A stretch of DNA of 64,000 nucleotides from Trichobilharzia regenti (taxonomy: Eukaryota > Platyhelminthes > Trematoda > Strigeidida > Schistosomatidae). Made by a program: the position numbers and the translations under genes. The notes under the pieces were generated by a model. That model ran no database searches, was not told the DNA's origin, and saw only the letters and a program-made list of their open reading frames with translations. Location of the stretch: the NCBI GenBank assembly GCA_944472135.2, contig OX235270.1, forward strand, positions 135,423,632 to 135,487,631. Direction: 5' to 3'. This document shows, in pieces, positions 45,943 to 57,900 of the stretch (position 1 is its first letter; the number at the start of each line of letters is the position of its first letter).

Positions 45943-48900
45943 CTAAAAAGTTAAAATAGTTTAGATTAGTAAGTGGAATACATAGTTTTCAAAAGGAATG
46001 AATGTTTCTTTTTTGAATGCAGCGTCCGTCAACTATATCTGGACAATACTGTTAGAAAGTATCTTTTATGATGCTCAAAGATAGTTGAGTTGAACCCACT
46101 CAATGGCAAAGTCTGTCGACTTAAAAACTGAACTGACATAGTTATACTAAATAATATTGTGTTCCAAATACCATGTAATGATTGTGAGGTCAAACCAATA
46201 AGTCGAAATCATTTAAGCCATCTAAAACACAAGCTTTCATTTCCTATTCATGTGATCTGCATATCATCGTCTAATACCCAACTTGTCACTTCCCAATTGA
46301 ATTCTATTCGACTGCCAAGAATGTGGTGTCAGTTGATGGTCTCCATACCAAAGTATGTCCATTACATTTCTGTTTTCTATGGCATATTCGTTGGGCAATT
46401 GGTGGTTAGCTAATTCACTGTTTCATATAGTTCCTTGCTCCTTATCCTTTCTGGCCGACTATCCGGTCTTTAGTATCTAGTGAAGAGAGCGGCTGTTGCT
46501 GAAAGTCTGTAAATTTAAATGGTTGTGGTGACGCGCGTGCCAAATGTCTGGACAGTATGGTAGCACTGACTCGGCATTGACTTTTCTGCAGACTTTCATC
46601 AATAGGTGACACCTTCGCTAGTTACTGAATACCAGATATCCTTCCAGAAATGATAAGCGGGAAGGAAATCTACGAGGAAGTAAATCAGCTAGCCACCGAT
46701 CGCCCAACAGATATGCAAAAAGAAACTGAAATGGATTGGATGCACTTTGAAGGGATCACTAACTGACACCATATGCCAAGCCGTTGAGTAGAATTCAAAT
46801 GGGAAGTGACAGGTTGAGCATCCCAAGGTGACATTGAGGAGATCATGTGAATAAGAAATGAAAGCTGTGGGCAGTTGTGGAGCTAGGTGAAAATAAAAGT
46901 AGAGTAAAATGAGTAGAATGCCGTTGTGCTGAAACTAAGGAATGAATAGCAACGACATTAGGTCTCATGTTGTTTATTTAATAATAATAATCGGGTTGGG
47001 ATTTTCGATATGGTTTACTAGCCATTTTGGAATATGTTCTTTTCGACGACATTGGAACATTCTGTTAGTTCTACCTATATAGGTGTCACCGCAGCTGCAG
47101 GTGAACTTGTAGATACAGTTTGAAGTAGAGTCCACAGAATTTCGTCCTTTAATCGTAGGAACAGGGATTGAAAATGTTCGGCAAGTGAGAAAAAGAGATG
47201 CGGCGTAGAATGTGCGTTTGGTGGCTGATCGAAGTCTTTGAGTTGTCAACTGCATAATCTGGTCGCCCTTGAATGGTAGATTAATAAAGATGGCTTTCTT
47301 TGGTACAGAAGCTGTCTTTTCGAGATGTGGTTTTTCTTTGCTGTGACAAGTGATAAAGCTCTCCGGATAACCATTAGCTAATAAAACTGAATGTACATGT
47401 CGAAGCTCATCCATCAGTGTGTCACTCGTGCATATTTTTCGGGCCCTTGAGAACAAATGTTTCACTAGGGAACGTTTATACTGGATAGGAACAAAACTGG
47501 TAAAATGAAGATATTGTCCAGTCCATGTTTGTTTACGAAAAATAGAGCGCTGAATCGTTCCATCATTTCTCCTAGTCATAGTAATATCCAAGAAACCAAG
47601 TTTGTTATTCGATTCTAGTTCGGAAGTCACTCGAATATTTGGATGAATATGATTAAATAGAGTAATGAAGTTTTCAATAGATTCACTATTATTACCAATA
47701 ATAAGAGTATCTTCATTTTACCAGTTTTGTTCCTATCCAGTATAAACGTTCCCTAGTGAAATGTTTGTTCTCAAGGGCCCGAAAAATATGCACGAGTGAC
47801 ACACTGATGGATGAGCTTCGACATGTACATTCAGTTTTATTAGCTAATGGTTATCCGGAGAGCTTTATCACTTGTCACAGCAAAGAAAAACCACATCTCG
47901 AAAAGACAGCTTCTGTACCAAAGAAAGCCATCTTTATTAATCTACCATTCAAGGGCGACCAGATTATGCAGTTGACAACTCAAAGACTTCGATCAGCCAC
48001 CAAACGCACATTCTACGCCGCATCTCTTTTTCTCACTTGCCGAACATTTTCAATCCCTGTTCCTACGATTAAAGGACGAAATTCTGTGGACTCTACTTCA
48101 AACTGTATCTACAAGTTCACCTGCAGCTGCGGTGACACCTATATAGGTAGAACTAACAGAATGTTCCAATGTCGTCGAAAAGAACATATTCCAAAATGGC
48201 TAGTAAACCATATCGAAAATCCCAACGCGATTAATCTTAATAGAAATCCAGCATCATCCATTGCAAAACACTTATTAATGTCTGGTCACAAAATAAATAT
48301 TAATGACTGTTTCACAATTATTTCACATAACTCTAATTCAAGGTTATTGAAGGTGATGGAAGCACTTTGGATTAATCACATACAGCCTAAACTGTGTGTA
48401 CAAAAATCAATAGACTTCAATCTTCGCCTACCCTGGACTGCATGACCTATCTTAATATGATTGGTCATTAGTATGTACTTTTGTTTTTATATAACTGAGT
48501 AATTTTCATGAACTTTATTTTATCATTGTTAACCATGTTAGTTGTAAAGCGGTTGTAAAGAAACTACGAAATGATATCATCTCGCGAAATTTATCTTCTT
48601 AATGCCTTGTTCAAATAATAATCGGCTTTATTCCAAAAAACAGTACGTATAATACAGAATGGAATTCTCGGCATTTTCCACAATATTGCATCTAATTTAC
48701 CCAAAATATAAATAAAATTAACTACAGGAATTTATCCACATTTACGGTATAAATTCAAAATATTCGAAGTACAAAATGAGAATAATAAATATGATAATAA
48801 TAACAGTAGGTTTGTTTCAAACAGTATTGTCGATTCAGTTTGGCAATTTTAGCATTGGCGAGGCCTTCCTCATCTTTGGTGTTTTCATACACCCCTGTTC

Positions 48901-51900
48901 ACAGCTGTTGGAAAGCTTTCATTCAGCGTTTAGTTATTTCTTCCCTAAATGAAAGCTTTGCGTCCTCGTCAGTTTGGAGAGTATTGGCTTCGTAGCTCGC
49001 GGCTTTCTGATTTTTTTTATGTTTTAGGCATGTACACACACGGACCGGAGTCTACTCAGATTTTTCAGCATAAGACTCTATAAATGCCACCCATATATCT
49101 CTCTGACTCTTACACCTTCCCCAATTTGAATATTCAAAATCGGCTACTTAACTGATTAGTTCTGAGCATCTTCTCTTCAACTACGAACTAAACAGCTTGC
49201 GTGAGAACTTACCCTTTATTTATTTTTTTTCATTCTGTATTTATTTTTTCTATGTGCTGTTTTGTTTCTCTCTTCCTTACAAACTCTACTTAAAAAATTC
49301 TTGTTCGTTCTTTCACACTCTGTATATCTCGACCATTTTGCTATCGCTTACGCCAGTAAATATGGTAGTAGTATCTACTTTTCTAACACCTTCAGACACT
49401 CTGTTCAAATTTTGGGTTTGCTACCGATATGCTAATATGTTGTTGTCAAAACTGACTGAGATAACTTTAATCTATGTAGAACTTTATTTATTGTTAATGT
49501 ACTAACTGGATGCAATATTGTAGTAAAAATGCTGAGAATTCCATTCTGTATCACAAGTACTGATTTGGAATAAAGCTATTATCTTATCTTATTCCAAAAT
49601 GCAGTCGGTTGGTGTGTAAGCGGCGATTATGAGGAGGTATCAATGGGTAGCCCAAGGTTTCCTCATTCTCACAGACCCATTCAGTCGGACAGCAGATATA
49701 TGAATATCCACTAGAATCCAATCAATTAAGCACTTTAATGCCCTGGTACTCAATGAAAATTCGCAAACTGGGAATTCCACTCGAACCAGTAGAATAATCT
49801 CTTGACACCCGTAAGATGAGTCTTTCAGATTCACCCAGTTCACCACGTGGAATTAAGTGAGTAACCACAGTTGGGTCTCGTATGTGTGTCTCCAAAAAAC
49901 AATAAACATTGATGGCTCGAGATGCCAGATTTCTAGCTTATAAGACATGTTTCCTAACTTAGTGGCAATGTAAAGCTGTCAATGTGGCTTTAAGGCACTA
50001 TCAGAAGTGTTATTCCGAATCTGATCGCGATCAGTGTTCGAAAAGTTAAGAGAAGGTAGAGGACCTACCTATGGAAAGTACTAACGGTTATAGGAAAGCA
50101 AGAATACGAAGGTGGATAATGAGCAGGAAAACTTTGTGTATTTATGGTCTGTTTGAAGTGTTTATTGAAGTTGTGTCCGTGTGAAGATTTTACTGCCAAC
50201 TGCCGAAAGCTGATATGTAAGCTGGGATGTAGGGATTTTGGTGTCGATCTCTTTTAACTCCATTCCATGAGCAGAGAGGGAGCACATCTGATTTGCTTGT
50301 CGTCCTAGGGAAACACGTTTCTGCTGTAACATCCTTATTTGCCAGCAGTACAAATTAGCCTTCAAACTCCCAAAAAAGTGTTAGTAACACTTTGACGGTA
50401 ACTGCTAGTTTAACAGCTATCCAAATGACATTTATGCGGTAGTGGGGCCTGCAGGAATATTTTTTTTTTATTTACAGCTTGATTCCACACTGTATTTTTG
50501 GTACAAGTATGGAATTTTCAGCATGGATATCGGTAGCCCAAATTTTGCAGGCCGACCATAGATATCAGGTGTGCGCCGACGTGGGCTCGAACCCCGGACC
50601 ATGTGCATGGTCGGCGAGAGTCCTAACCACTGTGCCACCGACGCACAGTCATTGTAGCTTGTTGGATCATTGCTACATACAAATCCAATCACCACGTTAA
50701 GGTAGTAGCTTCGTGAGTTTTGCTCAGCCAAGTATTACCTGTAGCCCTCACACAATTATTATCTATGATTCCCTTGGGTTCCGAGTGGAAAATAGGGCTT
50801 CAATAACACATCACTTTGCTATCCTCTTAAGCTAGGTCCACGATTGTCCATAATCTCTCATCTCATCCAGTTCAAACAATCTTCTACATCTCACTTTCGC
50901 ACTGACGGTCCACTCGTTGCTTCCTACTGGAATTACACTTGAGTGATGATCTGAATTGAGCGCGATGTCATCCGATGGCTTCTCAACGTATACCTGATCC
51001 ATCTCCATCGTTTCCTACGTATTTTTTGAGCAATCGTCTCTTGGTTGGTTTGTTCCAGGCCAGAATTTCTTGTCGCTAATCCTTTCTCGACGGCCGGCCA
51101 TTTGATCATCAGTATGGACCAGAGAAAAGTGCAGCTACTGATAAAAGTCTGTAGTGGCCTGTTGGAAATCCTCTTCGTAAAACGCCGGCTAAGATCCTGA
51201 CACTTATAGAAGAATTGACTGACTTCACAGTTATGTTGCAAATGCAAACCTTGTTCTTCATTCTGGCTGAGTGCAGATTTCCAAACTGATTTCAGGTTGA
51301 TGAAGGCGTGCGTATCTTGCCTTTCCGATTCTCACTGGCTGGCTGGCTGGCTTTGACATCTTCATTCGTTCCGATTGCCTATCGTTGAAACCATCGCTCT
51401 CGCTGATGGTGATTGGTGCCGGTTGTTGTTGTTGTTGCTGCTGTTGGTGTTGGTCCGTGGTTATTTTCATCACCTCCATCTTCTCCACATTCACATGCAG
51501 TTCCGTCATCAATGTCTGCCTCTTCTGCCAGTTTGTTGGTTTTCGCCTTAAAGTCCTCGAGTTAGTGTAATATCAAGTATAAATCATCCACGTGCGAAAT
51601 CCAGATCTCCTAGAGTCTTCTTATCGGTAAATGCAGAGAATTCCTGTCTACTCACTCACAACGCATAGTTCAGTCCACCACAGTTAGGAATATCATCGGT
51701 AGTGGTAGTGGGCAGCCTTGTCCTACTCATGCATTCACTTTAAAGCCAGGCGTCGCTGAGTTTTCCGTTGTGGATCACCTGACACGTGATGTTTTCATAT
51801 AGCCATCTGTGGAGTGAGGTTGATAAGTATTTAGCGCACTGCACTCCATAGTGTTGAAGTAGTTTACAGATTACTTGGCAGTCAACGTTGTCTGTCGAAG

Positions 51901-54900
51901 GCCATTTCTAAGTCGGTGAAGTTGATGTAGGGTGAGGTTTAACTGCCGTTGTATGCTTTGTTCGATGATGATGTGTAGAGTAGCCATTTGATCTATACAT
52001 GATTTACCTTTACTGAATCTAGCTTGTTCTGATAAATGGGACTGGCGGAGTTCTGTATCCGGTGCATCTTTCTTCCTCACCAGGATCAGGCGACTTAGTA
52101 TTTTACTTAGTGTGGGCAAGAGCATGATTCCACTCCAGTTCATACAGAGCGAGTGAGGCATAAGTCGCCCTTTTTGTTAGCTTCTTAGTGGTTTCTTCCT
52201 TCAGTTCCTCAATGTTGAACTTGAATTACAGTGGTCTGTCTCCGGTTGTTGTGAAGGCTTCCAACTTTACCTTGAAGACTCCTCGAACTAGATGAATGTC
52301 GGAGCCCACATCTACTCCCCTTCTCGACTGTGCGTCCAGCAGACTGCGTCTCCACTTCCTTCAGCAGTATTGAGTTTGAAGTATATCTGGTTTGTGGTGT
52401 GTCTGTCAGGCGAAATCCATGTCGCTGACCTTGTGTATATCCTTGTGATTGTACACACTGTCTTGATCACCAAATCATTCAAAGCACAGAAGTTTGTCAA
52501 GAGTTCTTCGTCCTCATTCATTTCTGTAGGTGAAAGCCTCTTGACCCATGATAAGTTCTTTTCGTGTATTATCTGCTCCCAGTTAGGTTGGTATTGATAT
52601 AGCCCACAAGGAATCTGAGCTCACCAGCTGCATCGTCCCGAAAAGAATCAAACACGCCCTAGACGAAGAACTTCGACCAGAACAGGCTGGATTCAGAAGA
52701 AATGAGTCATGCATCGACCAAATCGCAACACTACGTATCATCGCTGTAAAGAGCTTGGAATGGCAGTCAAATCTCTATCTCAGCTTCTTTGACTTTGAAA
52801 ATTCCTTCGCCAGCGTCGATCTAGAGGTGATTCGCAAACTACTTTGATACTACGGGTGCCACCGACAATTATACATCTCATCCAGTAGCTGTATGGCAAT
52901 GCTGCATACCAAGCAACCCACAACGGGAAACTCACGGAATCCCTCGAAGTGAAGATGGGAGTAAGACAAGCTGACTGTCTACCACCTCCAGTGATTTTTC
53001 CGATAGCGGTGAACTGGATAATGCGATGGATAGCGGGTAACGAGGAGATGGGCATAAAATGGACCCACACGAAGAACTTGGAGGATCTGGACTTAGCTGA
53101 TGATAAATGTCTGGTTTCCCACAAACTGGCAGATATGCAAGTGAAGAGCAACAAGTTGGCAGAAGAAGCATCCAGAGAAGATAGGTCTTCAGGTAAACAA
53201 TAAAAAAACAGGTGTGATGAAGACTCCTGGCCAACAGCAACAGCATCAACAGACAACAATCAGCATAAATGGGAGAAATCTGGAAGGAGAAACCTCCTTC
53301 ATATACCTGGGAAGCATCGTTTCAACTACAGGTGAAGCTGACAAGGATATCAAGGTGAGGATCGGGGTAGCAAGGCAAACTTTCATTACTCTCAATCTGT
53401 GTGGGGGTCAACAGCACTCGGCACGAAAATTAAGATCCGGATTTTAAACTCCGATTTGAAGTCAGTGCTACCATATGGATCAGAGACCTGACATGTCACG
53501 AAGGGCACTTCGAACAAATTCTAGACTTTCATCGATAGGTGTTTTGACTCAGTACTCAAGATCAGATGGCCGGCCAGAAAAAATCAGCAACGGGGATCTC
53601 TGTCAATGAACGAACCAACCCAGCAGGAACTGATTGTGCAACAAATATGCAGGAATAAATGGAGGTGGATTGGTCATACTCTGAGAAAACCATCAGGTGA
53701 CATCAAATGCCAAGCCATCGCTCTAGTTGAACTCGAATGGGAAGCTGCGAGTTGGCCCTCTGAGTGTGACATAGAGGAGGTCATGTGAAGAGGAGATGAA
53801 AGCATTTAGACAGACGTGCACCCAGGTAGAAACTTTGGAGGAGAATCGAATGCAGTGGAGCCATATGGCTGGAGCCGTGTGTTCCTCTAGTAACTAAAGG
53901 AGACAATAATAATAATAATAATTTGGGCTGCTGTCCGCTACTGCTTGTAGTTGTCTGTCTTCCTTCTTATCTTGTTCCGCATTCGATGAAACATTGTAAG
54001 TAGCACTGGATAGTTGTGACCTTCCTCGCATCCTTTTGAGTTGAATCTCGCTGGATGAAATTGGTTTCCACTGCATTAGGGCTTTGGCTGCTACCGGTGA
54101 CATCATGATGGCCGCTCAGTGCCGCAGTGTGCTAGTGGCTGTGGTCTGTGTGGCCAGGCCGGAGTAGAATGCCGACTCACCAGTTGAAAACTTTGATGGT
54201 CAACACTCAGTCTAACTGATCTGGCAATTTCTCAGCCCTTCTATCCCATATCTTCTCATTTCTTTGGCTACCTGCTCAGCCTCGTGCATTGTGCGTATAT
54301 TCTACGTCCCCATTCTTATTCTTGATTTCATCGGGAGTAGACGCATTGGCTGGCTGAGTGGTTTCTTGAAGGCTTTCACCAGCCCGTTGTTTCATTTTGC
54401 CTCCCCGAATCCAGTGAACTAAAAGTTTTTTTATACGTTTTTTTTGTATTTTTAATATTTTTCCTGCGCGTTGAAGTGTCTGTAGCAGCTTGATTGGTTT
54501 AGTGGGGTAGGGTTGCCAGCCACATGCCCAATCTTCCCTCTTTACTCGGGCTTGGAATCGGCTAGTAAACTAGGCGAGGTTAGCGCTTACACAATAGGTG
54601 CTACTTATAGTTAACTGTACGGAAACTCAAGTACTTATTCTTATGATCATAGGAAAAGCCGTCTTTGATAACTTACTAATGTGATTAAAATTTTCTTAAT
54701 TTTCGTTATGTTCCGTGTACAGTGTTTTTGTCTTGAGACCAGAAGTGGTTTTAGAGAACCAATCACTTCTGATCAACTCACTGGATGTCTGCCTCTTCAG
54801 TTTCGTAATGTTCTTATCAACCTTTCATATTCATAATTGAAGACTTCGAAATATGATCTTCTATCTGATTTGAGAGGTTTCTCATTATCATTTCAAAGGA

Positions 54901-57900
54901 ATTCAACTACAGCATTTATATCAGAGTCTTTGAATATCCATCAGTTTAAACCAGGTCTTCGTGCTCAAAAACAACACATGTCTGTCAGTCTTACTGGGAT
55001 TGTGGAATGAGTCGCAATTCTTCTTATTTTTTTTCAGTAAAGTGTTTCCTTCCTGTTTTATTACGCCTTTCATTCTAGAGGCTTAAGCTTTTAGTAATTG
55101 TTACACTTAGCATCTAGTACCTCCTTCTTTTATTACCTTTCGCTTTATTCTTCCTGTTACCGACAATTTTCCTGACCTCTTTGTTAAAATAGGCTGCTGT
55201 TATCCTAATGATCCCAGCTCATTTTTCCATGATAGCAAATATAATTGTATGATTTTGTCAAAACTAAAAATTTCCTTGTTCTTTCATCTTTGTTACATCA
55301 TGCCACCATTCAACATTTACTTCACAATGATTTAACACTTAGACAAATTGTCATTTAGCATTTAAAACGGTACTTGATGTATTCGAAGCCAACGTGGTTT
55401 GTCATTATTCACTGGATTCCAGAAATGATCACCTAAAATGCCTTCAATAGGAGGGAACAGGCATGCTGAATTTCATCGCTTACCGTCTCCAAAATGTTAC
55501 CAGACTAATAGTCACGATATCTGTGTACGATAATCATATCTCAAAATGCATAAGTGTGCTTGGCTTAGAAATATAGATAAGTGACTTCTTTGTTGCCTTT
55601 ATCTATGCACCACCAATTATTTGATTTTCGGTGTCAAATAAATGCCTCACAGTGTTACCTTCTATGATCCTTTAATCATAGATTTTTTTCAGCTATAAGC
55701 ATGAGCATAGAGTGTTGCAAGTTAATAATATTACTGAAGAAATGAAAACAATATTAATTGTACCAAAGTGTAAATAACTATATGGCAATTGCGAAGATAA
55801 TGGCCAACTAGCTTGCATTTCACTCGGAAGGCAAGGTCTCAGAATCGTATCTCCATTGTAGTCGGTTCTCCACCATCAGCTTTATCTGATTCAGCGACTA
55901 TCCATTAGCTTTCACTCCCATTTTACGCGGGCATTCCTGTGCCATCCTCGGATGCCCAACATCTCGCTACCCATTCAGGTTAAGGAAACTAGCAATAGGG
56001 TAAAATTATTCCCGACTTTCAATGACAAGGTAGTATCATTCTGTTTGATACAAAGGATGTGACACAAGATTTAATTTACAAGCTCACTTGTGTCATAAAT
56101 ATATATACATATATTTAGTGAACGTTACCTGTATGCGTATTCCGCTTGAACTATTGCAATGCATTTCAATCGGGGAGTTTCTATAAAATCTCTCGAGATT
56201 TCTTACGTCCTTCGGATTCCATTGAACAGAGTTTATTTCGTCCATTATGTTCACATATTGCTGCTTATTACTTGTAGAATGAGTTGATGAAAGCAAATGT
56301 GGTAAAAAGAACATTTTAAATACAGTCTAATAAAAGTATCGAATATAAACAGTAATTCTGGAGAATGTCTATAGCAGTCCAACTGTTTAATTTAATTGAA
56401 TATATATTAACGGAGTTGTATTTGGATATTTTGATTCTGAGTGTTCTTTAGTCCTGACAGTTTATTAATTGTCTTCAACACCATATGTTTATTATTTTAC
56501 ACTGTTTATTGAAGATTTTTATGTCTGGCAACAGTGTTACACGTCCATGTTTTAGATTTTTTTCTACCGACCGTTTTTGTATACGAAACTGAGGTGTCAT
56601 GTGTCAATAATGTGTCAGTAATGGTTTTCATCATACATTAGTGTCAGTCAAACATCATTCGAAAATCTGGAAGCAGTAAGTATTACTCATAAAACGGACT
56701 TGACTGTAACATAATTATAACTGGAAACCTTATAAGTGATTGTAGGAAACGCTATTAAAGGTCAAAAAATGTCAGTTGATGATAAAACAGCGTAATAATA
56801 AATAGCCCAACTACGCGACTCCCAAGTACCGAAGTAAAAGTTAGCTGCAAACCAGAAATTCAAAGTTGACAGAACAAATAAAATTGACAGAAGCCTATTA
56901 TCCACAACAGCCTGAAGAACATTCTTCACTTCATCCCTATATCTTATTTTCTCCAAGCCGCCCATTGTTCATCAGTATGTCAGAGAAAGAGCTTCTTCGC
57001 CAGCAACATCTGTTGGAGTACAGGAGTTCACTTCTTTCTGAGAAGCTTAGAGAACAGATCGCATCAGTGCGACACAGCCTGGATATGTTCATGGGCATCT
57101 CTCCATATAACTGCTGGGAACAGAAGGCAGATCAATAAACAGCTCACCTTTTAAGCACTTTATTCCTCCTCACCAATCAGCATCACAGTGACAGATAAGG
57201 TCGAGGCCAAATCGTTCGGGGAATATTTTTCACCTGTGTCTTCTGATTACAATCGAAGCTGTTTTTATACTTAAGGGAAACCCCAAATTCTGTACATAAA
57301 GGCATTTTATTTAGTCCTTTTTAATAATATGACCTCAAATCTTTTCTAGACGTTGTATATCACTTTTGCATACAATCTATTTTTACGTCTTTTGTTAAGC
57401 TCACAACTATGAAAATAGAGGTATCATGCATATTCCGAATCGCTTCCTTCTGTGAATCGTATTCCTGTTTCGAATATTTCTGAAGTCTATGCATCATTTC
57501 ATATCCTCAGTAATATGAAATTATTAACCTAAGTTTTACAATTTACAAATGATTATTTAATCCAGACATTTGCTATGAAGAGTTTCGGTTAATGGATTTA
57601 AGTACTCAAATGGTTTAGAATAGATGACTGAGAGCTGAAACATCCTCGTGAATACATTCCTTTTTAATGAAGAAATGACATTTGCTAGATCAGCTCTGGC
57701 AAGTAGTGAGTGTTTGTTAGCTTTTTTCCAATGTAGTTTAATATTCTGATTAGTATATAGCGTCGTTTACTCGTTCTCTACATATATTACATTATGTTTA
57801 GAGTAATATTCCAAAGTCAACAGAATTGCAGTTTTAAAGATGAATATGTGTGACTATCTGCAAAACTCCGAATGCTCTCAATCTCTGTACTTAAGCCATT

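Noticed and set aside
56762..56965. Minus-strand open frame with a membrane-like stretch
   Set aside because: It lies opposite the 56866 frame and has no homology I recognise; likely chance.
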